The notes under the pieces are model-generated. The model saw nothing but the letters and a program-made list of their open reading frames with translations. It did no database searches and was not told the DNA's origin. Shown here piece after piece: positions 22,124 to 34,561 of a stretch of 64,000 bases of DNA (positions within the stretch are counted from its first letter, which is position 1; each line of letters opens with the position of its first letter). The position numbers and the translations under genes were made by a program. The stretch comes from Carallia brachiata (lineage: Eukaryota > Streptophyta > Magnoliopsida > Malpighiales > Rhizophoraceae): contig JADCRB010000028.1 in the NCBI GenBank assembly GCA_021464245.1, positions 7,009,612 to 7,073,611 on the forward strand, read 5' to 3'.

Positions 22124-23452
22124 ATTAAGTTTCCTCTATACTTGAAGTTAGCATTGGGGTGACCGGGAATGGTGTTTGTAACTTTTATTTTCTAATATTA
22201 AGGCATGGCTGCTATACTTTTGGGAACATATTTTTTCAAGTGCAGTACCTTTTCTCTTTTGGATTTAAGACACATAAAAGTTCCCTGTTTTATAGTCTTT
22301 CTAATTTCAAAGTCATCAACCATATCTTCTTAGTCCAAAGATAATGGCAAAAAAAAAAAAAAAGTGAAGTCCAGCATATTTGAAGTTAAATAACCTTTCT
22401 GTCCATCTCCACGCCATGAACTTTGAAGAGAATTTTCATATTGAGCATCGACACAAAATTGCCTCTTCCAGAGTGGGGAAATTGAATTGATTTATCAAAC
22501 AAAATACCTGTGAGGCGGTAAACAATAAAGTCCTAGGTGATGCAGTCAGGCCGTCTGAAATCAATCTCATCTTCTCCCATTTGCTTCAATTGTTGATATT
22601 TTACTCTGTTACTGCACACCACAGTTTCATTGTTTTCTGGTTGTTTAAATTTTCAATTCTAATCTCAAGCAGCAATCAATATCTATGTAAGTTAACCAAT
22701 GGATTGTGTCATGACTACTCTGATTCTGCAGTTGATCAAGACACCATATATTTTTTTTTCGAGTCTCATTATAAAGACATAGAAAATATCTATAAATTAA
22801 TCATAAAATGAATTTAGTTTTTAATAAATAATTAAAATTTTTTTAAGTTAAATCTTAAACGTATATAGTGTTATTTTAAATATATTTAGTATGATTTTAA
22901 GCATTACTTTAAAATTTATTTTGCTGAAATTTTTTTTTTATTGCCTATAATTACTCTATAATTATTTTGTATATCGTTCTAGTTATTTTTTTTTTTTTCC
23001 CTCCTTTTCAGGACTTCAAGTTTACTCTAACAAAGTGTATCTCATCTAAGAACTCCATAATCTAGCCATCCTCATCAATGAATTTCGGGAGTAAAAAATT
23101 TAGGAACGATAGATTCGGAGCCACTGATCGACGAAATATTATCAGTTGCAGTTAGGGGGATGCAAAACAGAAAAAATAAAAGTAAAAAGAGGAAAAGAGA
23201 GTACAGGGGTGGAGAATCTAACTATCCAAGAGAGGAAAAGGGAATTTATGGTTTTATAGATTCAATTACTGGCAAAGCGGTAACAGTGATTCATCAATTC
23301 CGTTCGATAACAGTGGGTGATGACTCTCGCAGAATTACAATGCTCCTCAACATCAATTTCTGCTTAATTGACAAACTGCCAGCTCCAAAAGAAAAGAAAA
23401 ATTACACCAAACACTATTTAGCAGCAAAAAATAGGTTTCAATAATCTTGAGA
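22124..23452. other. Intergenic between uL18 pseudogene and CNL gene A
   Basis: No gene seen. Almost all of it pairs with 54593-55875, so it belongs to the duplicated segment. The part from about 23290 is the 3' flank of gene A. Confidence 0.7.
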
Positions 23453-24304
23453 CTAACCAGTTCCGCAGTGCAACTGTCCAATAGTGGTGTTGAGATCCCC
23501 CTCCCAACGCCCTTTGTCATCGCCTTCTTCTTCTGTCAGTTTTACTAACTTGAGCATTGGTGTGATTGGGGCTAATCTTGAGAAAGTCTTCATCTTTGGA
23601 CATTGGGTCACAATTACATCCTTCAATGATGGAAATTGGAAGGTGTGATATGCAGAGGAGAAGCAAGCGAGACTTGCCAAACAATCGAGTTTCAAAGTTT
23701 CCAAATTGGCCCAGGTAATCATCATCTGGTCTTCCTCCTCTCTTGCCACTATTTCCTCCACCATATCGCATTCACTTATGGTCAATGTTGTAAGACGCCT
23801 CAGATATTGAGCTGTTGAGGAAGTGACCAGATTTAATAAAGCATCACATTTCCGTACATCTAGATTGGACAAATTTCCAAAAGATGCAACAGAAGGCGCC
23901 AAACTAATCAAACTGCCACACCACCATACTTCTAGTGACTCAAGATTTTTAAACAAGATCTGTTCCTGTAGGCAACCCTGTTTCCAAATAGTCTTCAGAT
24001 TGCGAAGACCTGCTAGCTTCATCTCTCGAATCGTGGAAACTGTCCTCCCTTGATGCTCTTCCTCACTGACAGTGACAGGTCCTTCGCACCAAAACAACTC
24101 CTGAAGCACATTATGCATTACTTCTAGCAATTCCAAATTTTGGAATCGTGGGAGGAGAGCAGGGAGAAATGATGCTGACTTCTCATCAAGGTTTTCCAAA
24201 CGGAGATGCCTCAATTCATCCAATAGGAGGGCTTGAAATCGGGCATCCCTTATCAATTGTGCGTCCGAACCGCTCAAAGTCAACATCTCTAAGTTGGGAA
24301 TGAC
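23453..24304 (-). CDS. Gene A exon C2, terminal LRR exon
   Basis: 284 codons including the stop, open throughout. It begins after CTGCAG with VIPNLEMLTLSGSDAQLI and contains irregular LRRs (LRHLRLENLDEKSASFLP; LESLEVWWCGSLISLAPS). The pattern LxxLxxLxVxxCxxL is that of the long LRR tail of RPS2-type CNLs, which shapes effector recognition. The stop TAG (23453-23455) falls in the place where the homologous internal exon C1 has its splice donor. The frame extending upstream of 24304 is intron. Confidence 0.85.
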   Translation of the reverse strand, partial: VIPNLEMLTLSGSDAQLIRDARFQALLLDELRHLRLENLDEKSASFLPALLPRFQNLELLEVMHNVLQELFWCEGPVTVSEEEHQGRTVSTIREMKLAGLRNLKTIWKQGCLQEQILFKNLESLEVWWCGSLISLAPSVASFGNLSNLDVRKCDALLNLVTSSTAQYLRRLTTLTISECDMVEEIVAREEEDQMMITWANLETLKLDCLASLACFSSAYHTFQFPSLKDVIVTQCPKMKTFSRLAPITPMLKLVKLTEEEGDDKGRWEGDLNTTIGQLHCGTG

Positions 24305-25529
24305 CTGCAGCCCAATCAAGCACACGGACTTGAGAGTAGCACGATATTGGATTTTGATATTTCTCCAAGGGGCTAAAATAAAACATCTTGCTAATTATTA
24401 CATACAATCTTATCATAATTACAGAACATGAATAGACTTCTAAACAATAAATATTATTCTTTTCTGAGATCAATTAAATATATATAAAATTTTGAGCATC
24501 TACGTAACTGATTAATGATGTATTGACATTTAGATGTTGTTTTCTTATCTGATTAATGATGTATTGACATTTAGATGTTGTTTTCTTATCGTAATCTTTT
24601 ATTATATTTCAAATTTTTTACTATTAGGCATAAATTTTACCTTTTTCTTTTCTATTTTCAAACTCATTTTTTGAAGAGAACATGACAGATTTCTCAAATC
24701 TTTCAATACAATCTGATTTTCAGGTGTCATTTTCATCAACTTGGATGTTTTCTTTTTTTTGAAAAAAGCCTTTGACAATATTATAATCTTTTAAGGAAAA
24801 AAAATTCATGTTATGATTACAAATGAATGCTAATCCACGATTGGCAATTCAAAATAATTCCTTATTCTATTAACGCAAGTTGTGCTGGGCAATCTCATTT
24901 TTCTAAAAACCCAAAAAATTTGGTTAACCATAAAAATGGAACCTAACCAAACTGAAGAAAATCTTTTTTTTTTGTTCAATTAAAGTTTTTTATTAATTTT
25001 AGAACATCACACTAAACTAAATTGAAATGTTATCTTCTAGATATTTTTTCATTTTTCATTTAAATAATACTAGAATTATTACTGATAAATATACGTATAA
25101 TAATAAGTAAATCTCACCAAAGTATTATTATGTCTTCTATAATGCCTTATTTATTTTATACAATGATAATTATAGTTTTTTTTCCTAATAAGTATATCAA
25201 AATTATAGATATGTTACATTAAAATTAGAAATTTTATTATTATTGTTTGCAAATTAATTTTCAACAAGTTAACAATTTATAAAACCGAACTAAACCAAAA
25301 CTTTTAACTAACCCAAAATATAGAACAGATTTTATTTTTAAAATGGTCGAAGCAAAATAAAGGTCGGTTCAACTTTACCTCAACCGAACCATGAACTTCC
25401 CCAAATTGACACAGCTATTAGTACCAAGGGATATTTAGATACGATGATTTCTAGACTAAAACAGTTCAACTGTACGGAAAATACGTTGATGATAGACGAA
25501 CAGAAAGAAGTTGGCGTAAATGTCCGTAC
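24305..25529 (-). other. Intron between B2 and C2
   Basis: AT-rich intron with GT-AG ends, similar in length and sequence to the B1-C1 intron (30361-31585) and to the gene B intron 56731-57901. No other gene is inside. Confidence 0.75.
24506..24592. repeat. Tandem duplication of ~41 bp in intron
   Basis: CTGATTAATGATGTATTGAC and the 21 bases that follow occur twice in a row. The matching intron of gene B (about 56930-56980) has one copy. Confidence 0.85.
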
Positions 25530-26282
25530 CTTCTCAGCTGAAAAAAATGGTCGTTGAAGGGAGTCATCGAATTGGCTACTCATGTTGTTTTCTTGAAAGC
25601 TTCCACCTTCTGAAGTAAATAATTCTATGTTGCCACATCCAAAAACATCTAAAGTTTCTAAGATTGGCCATTCAGAAGTATGCATCCCTGTGTAGAGTCT
25701 TTTGAGTTGTTGTAAACCACGAAGCCTCAGAGTTGTCAATTTGGGAAATTGAAACCTGGCAATTGCTTCTGTTTCTTCATCTGCCTCAATAATTTCCTCA
25801 ATCCCACAAAGTTGAAGGTCAAGCCGTTCAAGCTGCAGAAGACCCCTAGCAATGAAGGCTGGAAAAACTCTTTTTAGATTTGGGCATCGATAAACATACA
25901 ATACTTGTAGATCGTTAAAGCAGATGAGTTCTCTTTCTTGGGGATGCTTATTCCATATGTTCTTCAAATTTGGCAGATTTGTTATCCTCAATGTCCTCAA
26001 TCGACTAGCTGCGGGTCCTTGTGTTCCAATATTCACCAATGCCTCTAGTTGAAGGCTAAACACCTCTTTTAGCGACACACAGTCAATCAACTCTAGGCTC
26101 TCTAGATTAAGGAACCTCCTCATCAGCGTCTCGGATGGGAAAATATACAGCAGCTCCTCTGTATGTTCTACAATTATAGATTTTATTTTGGCAAAGGAAC
26201 ACTCGTGAAGTTCAGAATGCCATATCGACTTTAACCTATCCATGTTAACAATCCGCAATTCCTCCAACTTCGGGACAACGAC
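25530..26282 (-). CDS. Gene A exon B2, LRR
   Basis: 251 codons, open, phase 0 at both ends: acceptor ATAG before VVPKLEELRIVNMDRLKSIW, donor GAG AAG|GTACGG. LRR content includes NLPNLKNIWNKHPQE, LQVLYVYRCPNLKRVFP and LDVFGCGNIELF. The last ~40 residues are Ser/Phe-rich without LRR pattern. Confidence 0.88.
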
Positions 26283-26611
26283 CTATAAGAAAAAGTAGAA
26301 ACCAAGTGTCTTAAGAATTCCAAAAAATTGAATTAGACACAAATGCGAAACCAAATTTAGAGTCGTTGAAAGTTAAAAATCAGTCCTGGTAAAAGTTAAT
26401 TAAACAAAAAAGAGAGAGAGAGAGTTATCATGGACCCTTTTCTCTATCACTGTTTTTAGGGGAAGAAGGAGAAATTTTGTTTTGTTAGATTGGAATTAAA
26501 ACACACATATTTGAGAATTCAAGGAAACAAGTTAAACGAACCAAAACATTTTCATAAAAGAAATCCCATAAAATAATAGAAGTTTAATCAGGAAAACAAA
26601 AAACACCAGAC

Positions 26612-27079
26612 CTTCTCATCAAATAGGGCTAAGTTGACCTTCTCATCAAATAGGGCTAAGTTAGATCCTGAGCTAACACCAACAGGATTCGAGATGAATG
26701 CCTTCAACGCAACACAATTCTCTATCCACAGCTCTTTCAAATAGGGAAATTCTATTAAGTCACTGATGCAGAATGTGCAGAGCATTGGAAGACCTTTGAG
26801 CTTTAAGAATTCTAAATTAGGAAACGGGACCTTGCTTATGATTTCTCCTCCTGTAGCTATTACATTTTCCATTGAATCGCAGTTAGATATCTCAAGTTTT
26901 TGGAGTTGTGCAAGACTTTTGACCATCGACGATATAAATAGACAATTTAGATTCTGACACGCCTCCACAGTAAAACTTGTCAGCTTATAAAAGGAAGGCT
27001 GATTTGCAAAGTGCTCATGCCATATCTTATCCACTTCGATTGAGTACAACTTCAGCTCTTTCAAATTTGGGAAAACATT
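26612..27079 (-). CDS. Gene A exon A2, LRR, with doubled splice-donor end
   Basis: Begins after TTTCAG with NVFPNLKELKLYSIEVDKIW and ends in LALFDEK. The last 27 bases, with the donor, are tandemly duplicated, giving NLALFDEKV twice. Splicing at 26639 (GAGAAG|GTCAAC) or at 26612 (GAGAAG|GTCTGG) would both keep phase 0, with 147 or 156 codons. Otherwise the exon is open. Confidence 0.85.
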
Positions 27080-28689
27080 CTGAAACCACAATTTTAGTTC
27101 ACCGATTAACAAATTTCGCAAGGTTAAATCTATTGCAATTACAAATTATAATGTGAGAATTGCATTCTTTTGTGTAAAGGACCAATATCATGCAACCAAA
27201 AAAAAAGTGACTAACAATCCATGCATTCGAAAACACTGTGCCTTATTTTTAGAAAATTAAATAACATCAAAATTCCATATTCTTATTTCTCTTTTGAACC
27301 CTACATATTTTCCTTGCTCTCTTAATACTAAGAATTATTAGCAAAAGAATTATCCATATCAAAATTGGCACTAATTTTTTTTATCCTTTTTTTGTTTTGT
27401 TATGCTGTTTAGTTTTTTATATCCATATCAAGCAAAAAATTGAAGAGTTATATTTAAAGTTGCAAACGAGTCAAGTTTTACTATGTTCAAATTTAGTTTA
27501 TTATTTAACAAAGAAGCTTAAAAAAAGCATCGCATCGGTATTGGTTAAAATGACAAAACATCTATTTTAAGGAAATTAATCAATTAAAAATAAATATTTA
27601 ATTTGAATATATTAATATAAACATATATAAAACTTATATAACATATAAATTAAAAAAACGCGCCTAACAATTTCACTCTAATAACACAATAAATGAAAAT
27701 TTTTTACTGACTATATAAAGGGGCCGATCTAGAAATTGTTCTCAGTGGGGGTAAAATTTATAATTACTTGCAGATATATCTGTGTGTGTATATAGAATCA
27801 CAACATGAATTTTACATTTTCCCAAAACAGCAAAAATAATTATAAATTTATAATATTTGTATTATAAATATTCATAAAGAATTATCGTTTTGAGATTTTA
27901 CATGGTTTTCAAATTTTAAGTATTGCTTGAGATTTTTTTGGGGCAAAATTTTCATATTTAATAATAATTTTTGCAAAAAAAAAATCTCACTTGTTTAATA
28001 CAAAATGGATACACCTTGCATCAAAATAAAATTTTCTTTTTTGATAATTAACTTTTTTTTTTTACATTCACAATTACTACCTAGCTTGGTTTGAAATAAA
28101 GAATTTGAGGAAAAGTTATTAGATTTTAAAAATTTATGGGGGCAAAAAAAATTTCTAGTGGGGGCATACCATAAAAATCTCAACGATTAATATAATAAAT
28201 GTTAATATCAATGGGGGCAATTACAACTACAAAGCATGTATATTTGCCCCTGACTATATAAATGAGCTTTTAAACGAGTTGTTTATAAATTTAAACAAGT
28301 CAAACTTGTCCTCTTTTTAGTTTGACTCGTTTATTAAATTAGTTTTGAAATTAGACTTGAATGTTGCTCATTTATATAAATGAACGTGATTAAGTTATTT
28401 CTTTTATCGAGCTGAGTCATTGAGTCTTTAATGAAGATATTACCTCATTCATAGTCCACGTTATATTATATACATTTTTTTAATTATTCCAATAATACTA
28501 AAAATTATTGCTAATAGAGTTATACATAACAAACTATTGCTAAATAACTATCATATCTTTCAATATCAGCCATGCAATGTGGCCGATATCATTTGATTTT
28601 TGCACGAAACAGTGTAAGGCTTGTCATACTAGCAAGAAAGAGGACAGAAACGAAAAAAAATAATAATAATAAGATAGGAGAAAACTGAC
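27080..28689 (-). other. Intron between D1 and A2, enlarged by insertion
   Basis: The matching intron in gene B (59418-59514) is only about 97 bp. The extra length here includes a 531-bp MITE and other AT-rich sequence. Confidence 0.75.
27720..28250. mobile_element. MITE-like insertion with 12-bp direct repeats
   Basis: The sequence from GGGGCCGATC to TTTGCCCC is flanked on both sides by TGACTATATAAA (27708-27719 and 28251-28262). Terminal inversion is short (GGGGC/GCCCC). The interior repeats GTGGGGGCA/GGGGGCAAAA words. Family not identified. Confidence 0.7.
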
Positions 28690-29397
28690 CTTTGCCCATG
28701 TAGCTCCATTAGCATCGAATGGTGGACATTCATTCAAAAATGTGCATGTGAATGAACTTGAACACTCAATGATAGTAATGCTTTTCAAGGATGGACATTC
28801 CACAGTTGCACCTCCGGAGTAGAAGCCTGTCAAGTTGGGCAAACATTCGAGAGAAACGGAGTTCAATAGCGGAAGCTTGACGTTATCAACTCCTGATGCT
28901 ACTCCTTTTGTGATGATTTCCTGAATTATAGGACATCTTTTTACCTCGAGCTCCTGGAGCCGCGCAAGGCCCAAGCACGTGGTTTGAGTAAATAGGTATC
29001 TCAAAGTGCTACAGTTGTGAATTTTGAGCACTTTAAGGTTGCTAAGGGGAAACACCCCTTTAGGCTCCTCCTTCCATACTCGCTTCAGCCTTGGTAGGTC
29101 ATTCAATTGCAATTTGTTTAGCTTGGTCAGTGTCCGGATTTGGCCATCCGGGGCATTGTGCAGAGTGAGATCAAATACTTGTTCTATTGAATCACAATTT
29201 TTCACTTCAAGCTCTGCCAAATTGTCCAAGGAACGTAATAAATTGAATGGGATAGCATTGGAGTAATGCACACATTCATCCACCACCAGAGACCTCAAAT
29301 CGGAGAGGAAATTGGCTGGAAAATGTTCCTTATGCCAAGATTCTTTCAACTCTGGAAAATCTGAGAGTTTCAGATGCTCTATGCCATGAAATCCAAC
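28690..29397 (-). CDS. Gene A exon D1, LRR
   Basis: 236 codons, open, phase 0. Acceptor CTCCAG precedes VGFHGIEHLKLSDFPELKES; donor AAAG|GTCAGT. Contains LRRs such as LAELEVKNCDSIEQVFDL, LKVLKIHNCSTLRYLF and LQELEVKRCPIIQEII. Its last residues (NECPPFDANGATWAK) are shared with the gene B copy. Confidence 0.88.
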
Positions 29398-29512
29398 CTG
29401 GAGAAACAAAATATTAAGGCTCATTCGTCAAATTAAATATGATGAAAGAAAAAGAAACATGCCAGTAAGCACTATTTAGTAGCCCAAATAGGATTCAGTG
29501 ACAGATACCAAC

Positions 29513-30360
29513 CGATTCTGCACACAGCTGTTGTATGGTGGTGTTGAGATCGCCCTCCCAACTCCCTCTAGCATCTTCTTGGGCCAGTTTTACTCTCTTG
29601 AGCTTTGGTGTGACTGAGAGTCCTCCTGAGAAAGACTTCATCTTGGGACATTGCGTCACAATTACTTCCTCCAAAGATGGAAATTTGAAGGTGTGATAGG
29701 CAGATGAGAAGCAAGTGAGAATTTCCAAGTTTCCAAGTTTCAGAGTTTTCAAATTGCCCCAGTAATCACCTGGCCTTCTCCGTCATGGTCTTCCTCTCTT
29801 GCCACTATTTCCTCTACCATATTGCATTCACTTATGCTCAGTTTTGTGAGATGCCTCAGATATTGGGCTGTTGAGGAAGTCACCAGATTCAACAAACCTT
29901 GACATTTCCATACATTCAGATGGGACAGATTTCCAAAGTATGCAACAGAAGGCGCCAAACTAATCAAACTGTCACACCACCATACTTCTAGTGACTCAAG
30001 ATTTTTAAACAAGATCTGTTCCTGTGGGCAACCCTGTTTCCAAATAGTCTTCAGATTGCGAAGACCTGCTAGCTTCATCACTTGAATAGTGGAAAATGTC
30101 CTCCCTTGATGCTCTTCCTCACTGACAGTGACAGGTCCTTCAAACCAGAACAACTCCTGTAGCTCATTATGCATTACTTCTAGGAATTCCAAATTTTGGA
30201 ATCGTGAGAGGAGAGCAGGGAGAAATGATGCTGACTTCTCATCAAGGTTTTCCAAACGGAGATGCCTCAGTTCATCCGATAGGAGGGGCTGAAATCGAGC
30301 ATCCCTTATCAATTGTGCGTCCCTACCGGTCAAAGTCAAACTTTCTAAGTTGGGAATGAC
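29513..30360 (-). pseudogene. Gene A exon C1, LRR, frameshifted
   Basis: An internal homologue of C2 starting VIPNLESLTLTGRDAQLI. One base is missing near 29762, where the intact gene B copy codes ITWGNLK. Downstream the sequence continues in the correct alternative frame (NLEILTCFSSAYHTFKFPSL). The expected donor reads GAATCG|GTTGGT, weaker than GTAAGC in gene B. The 115-bp intron to D1 is conserved in length in gene B. Confidence 0.85.
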
Positions 30361-31108
30361 CTGTACAACCCAATCAAGCAGATAGACTTGAGAGTGGTAC
30401 GATTTTGGATTTTGATATTTTTCCATAGGGGCTAAAATAAAACATCTTACTAATTATTATATACTATATTATCATAATTACAGAACATAAATAGACTCTT
30501 AAACAATAAATATTATTCTTTCATAAGATCAATCAAACACATAAAAAATTTTCAGCATCTACACAGCTGATTATGACATATTAATATTTAAATATTGTTT
30601 TCCTATCCTAATCTTTTATTATATTTTAACTTTCTTACCATGAGGCATAAATTTTACCTTTTCCTTTTCCATTTTCAGGCTCACATTTTGAAGAGAAAAT
30701 GACAAATTCCTCAAATCTTTGAATGCAATCTCACTTTCAGGTGCCACTTCTGTCAACTTAGATTTTTTTGTTTTTTTTTATAAAAAAGGCCTTTGACTAT
30801 GTTATAACATTTTTTTTCAATGAATGCTAGTCCACGATTGGCAATTCAAAATAATTTATTATTCTATTAATGCAAGTTGTGCTGAGCAATCTCATTTTTC
30901 TTGAAAACCCAAAAGAAATTTGGTTAACTGTGAAAATTGAAACTTATTAAGTTGAAGTAAATCTATTTTTTCGATTCAATTAAAGTTTTTTTTTTTATTT
31001 TAGAAAGTCACACTTAACTAAATTGAAATGTTATCTTATATGTATAATTTTATTTTTCATTTAGATAATACTATAATTATTACCGAGAAATATATGTATA
31101 ATAAGTAA

Positions 31109-31204
31109 ATCTCACTAAAGTATTATAATGTCTTATTGAATGACTTATTTATTTTATCTCACTAAAGTATTATTATGTCTTATTGAATGACTTATTTATT
31201 TTAT
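31109..31204. repeat. Tandem duplication of ~48 bp in intron
   Basis: CTCACTAAAGTATTATAATG and its continuation to TTATTTATTTTAT appears twice in a row in the B1-C1 intron; the other B-C introns have one copy. Confidence 0.8.
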
Positions 31205-31585
31205 ACAATGATAATTATAGTTTTTTGTCCTAATAAATATATCAAAATTATATATATGTTACATTAAAATTAGAATTTTTATTACTATTTTTTTGGAAAT
31301 TAATTGTCAACCAGTTAAATTAAAGGTTTAAAAACCAAACTAAACCAAACTTTTAATTAACCAAAAATTTTGAACAACTTTAATTTTTAAAACGGTCAAA
31401 GCAAACCATAGGTCGGTCTGGGTTTTAACCTCAACCGAACCATAAACTTCCCCATATGGGCACAGCTATTAGCTATTGGTAATAAGGAATTTTTAGATGA
31501 TGATTTCTTGACTAAAACAGTTCAACTGTATGGAAAATGCATTGATGATGGACGAACAGAAAGAAGTTGGAGTAAATGTCCGCAC

Positions 31586-32326
31586 CTTCTCAGCTGAAAA
31601 AAATGGTCGTTGAAGGGAATTATTGAATTGGCTTTCCAGGCTATTGTCTTGAAAGCTCCCAAATAATTCTATTCTGCCACAACTAAAAACATCTAAAATT
31701 TTTAAGATTGGTCATTCAGATGTATGCATCCCCGTGTAGAGTCTCTTGAGTTGTTTTAAACCATAAAGCCTCAGAGTTGTCAATTTGGGAAATTGAAACC
31801 TTGCAATTGCTTCCGTTTCTTCATCTGTCTCAATAATTTCCTTAATCCCACAAATTTGAAGCTCAAGCCGTTCAAGCTGCAAAAGACCCCTGGCAATGAA
31901 GGCTGGAAAAACCCTTTTCAGATTTGGGCATTGATTAGCATCGACTACCTGTAGATCATTAAAGGAAATGACTTCTTTTTGTTGGGGAACAGTATTCCAT
32001 ATGTGCTTCAAATTTGGCAAATTTCTTATCCTCAAGGTCCTCAATCGACTAGCTGCGGGTCCTTGTGTTCGAATATTCACCAATGCCTCAAGTTGAAGGC
32101 TAAACACTTCTTTTAGTGACGCACAATTAATCAACTCTAGGCTTTGTAGATTAAGGAACCTGCTCATCAGCGTCTCGGGTGGAAAGATATTCAGCAGTTC
32201 CTTTGCATGTTCTACAATTACAGATTTTATTTTGGCAAAGGAACACTCGTGAAGTTCAGAATGCCATATCGACTTTAACCCATCCATGTTAACAATCCGC
32301 AATTCCTCCAACATCGGGAAAGCGAC
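31586..32326 (-). pseudogene. Gene A exon B1, LRR, with nonsense codon
   Basis: 247 codons from acceptor to donor (AAG|GTGCGG), but TGA at 31712-31714 stands where B2 has the Trp codon TGG (GMHTSEWPIL). The LRR content before it is intact (LEELRIVNMDGLKSIWHSEL; LERLELQICGIKEIIE). About 12 residues of the Ser-rich tail are also deleted compared with B2. Confidence 0.87.
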
Positions 32327-33757
32327 CTATAAGAAAAAGTAGAAACGAATTGTCTAAGAATACCAAAAAATTGAATTAGACACAAATGTGAAACCAAATT
32401 TAGAGTTGTTGAAAGTTAAAAGATCAATCCTGGTAAAAGTCAATTAACAAAAAAAATAATAATAAAAGTTATCATGGACCATCTTCTCTATCACTATTTT
32501 TAGGGGAAAAAGGACACATTTTGTTTTGTTAGATTGGAAATACAACACATATTTGAGAATCCAAGGAAACAAATAAAAGAACCAAAACATTTTCAAAAAA
32601 AAAAAAACTCATAAAATAATAGAAGTTTAATCGAGACAAAGAGAAGCACTAAACCTTCTCTTCAAACAGGACTAAGTTTTTTTTTTTTTTTTAACCAAAG
32701 GGAAATCGTTTCATTACTTGTCACAGAAAATCTTACATAAGACTGATGCAAAGGCATACAAAGTTAAACAACCACACGCATGATATCATCACAATATCTA
32801 TACGAGTTACAACGATAAAAAATAAATTAAAAATATATTGTTTTCTTAATAGTTAAAGCAATAAGGGAATAAAATGAAGAAATAGTATGCGCATGAATTT
32901 ATTATCTTCATTAAAAAAATAAAATCATATAAAGTTAGAATAGTTGACTTCATGTATATTGTGTAACATCACTTACTCTGACACATACTTTGGTTCCACA
33001 TTGCATTAATCAGCACAAGTAGGTTCCAAAGGCCTTTATATTTCAAGGATGTTGTGTGAGAACAATCAATATGTCGATCAAAATCACACTTTCTACGTAC
33101 GCATCACAACGTACAGTTTGGTGCTCTTATAGGATGAGAAAGAGAAACCTAAAAGGGTGTTAGAATAAATATGAGTTGTCTCCTACCCTTCTGGTCTACC
33201 GTTTGTACATACAAAGACCCTTATTGCTAAGAAAGATCAAGGAACATCAATTTATTATAGATGCTCGTTACTAAAGAAGGAGAAGAGGCATCATAGAATA
33301 AAAAAGTTAAGACTTATTGAATGAATTGATGGTTAGTATTTTTATTTTTATGTGCCATGACAATTACTAGAAGTTGAATAACGAGACAAAAATGCTAAAA
33401 AATAATAGAAAAGCGTTGCACTTGGCACACCCCTGGTTGGGCATACTATATATAATATATAGATAGATAATAACATTTCAAAAAGGCCCATCTAAGAATA
33501 GAGGTTTATCAAAAAGAAAAGAAATAAGAAAAAGAGGTCTGATACATGTCTCTACAATTTAGCACTACCTCCATTTTACTCCTTTCTTTTAGTTTTTTTT
33601 TTACTTAAATCATAAATATATTTAGTGTTATATTAAATATAATAAGTATTATCCTAAATTTTAATTTTTCTAAAATTTTTTGCTAGTACAGTGGTGGTGA
33701 AATAGTGCTAAAATGTAAAGCCATGGACATTTTCTCTTTTAACAAAAATGCACACAC
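32327..33757 (-). other. Intron between A1 and B1 with insertion and exon remnant
   Basis: The A2-B2 intron is about 330 bp, and the gene B A-B intron about 320 bp. This one has about 1.1 kb extra, beginning at a 15-base T run (32677-32691). Just before it, 32655-32676 reads on the minus strand LVLFEEK|GT, like the end of an A exon (LALFDEK). The inserted part from about 32770 matches gene B upstream of its first visible B exon (from about 63370). No ORF of note. Confidence 0.6.
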
Positions 33758-34199
33758 CTTCTCGTCGAAGAGGGCCAAGCTGGATTTGGTATTGCCGGCA
33801 ATATGATTGGAAATAAATGCCTTTAATTGAGAACAATCCTCTATCCAGAGCTTTTTCAAAGAGGGGAATTCTATTAAACCACCAATGCAAAACCTGCTGA
33901 GATTTGGAAGACCTTTTGAACTTTAGAAATTGTAGATTAGGAAAAAGAACCTTGTGTATTTTTTCTCCTTCAGTAGCTATCACATCTTCCAATGACTCGC
34001 AGTCACATATCTCTAGTCTTTGCAGTTGGACAAAACTTGTGACCATTGATGATATAAAAAGATAATTAAGATTCCTACAAGTCTCCACCGTCAAGCTTGT
34101 TAATTCGTAGAAAGAACGTTGATCTGCAAATTGTCTGTGCCATATCTTATCCACCCCAATAGAGGACAACTTCAATTCTTTTAAATTTGGGAAAACAAT
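33758..34199 (-). pseudogene. Gene A exon A1, LRR, frameshifted
   Basis: Starts after TGCAG with IVFPNLKELKLSSIGVDKIW and ends GAG AAG|GTGTGT. One extra base near 33915 shifts the frame after FPNLQFLK; the sequence then continues the family pattern in another frame to the donor. Length is 442 bases against 441 in the intact gene B copy. Confidence 0.85.
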
Positions 34200-34561
34200 C
34201 TGCAACCACAATTTTCTTTTCACCAGTTAATTTTCTGGCAAATATTAAAAAAAAATGTGAGGATTAATCTATGGTAACATTCAAGTTATCGTACTTGTTG
34301 AGATAAATACATGGCATAAAAAAAAATAATAATAAAGCCTTACTTTTTAAGAAATTATATGGCATCAAGGTTCCATATTCTTCTCTCTTCTAACAGTATT
34401 AAATTTGTACACTAAAATGAATTAAACGTTAGATAATAGTCCTGGATTCTCAACGGACAACACAAAAATGTTCATGTTTGTGTCTCTAACGACCCATTCT
34501 AGCCCCACACACAAACAAAAACTAGAAAATATAGAGTTAGAACGTGAGCGTATAAGCGTAC

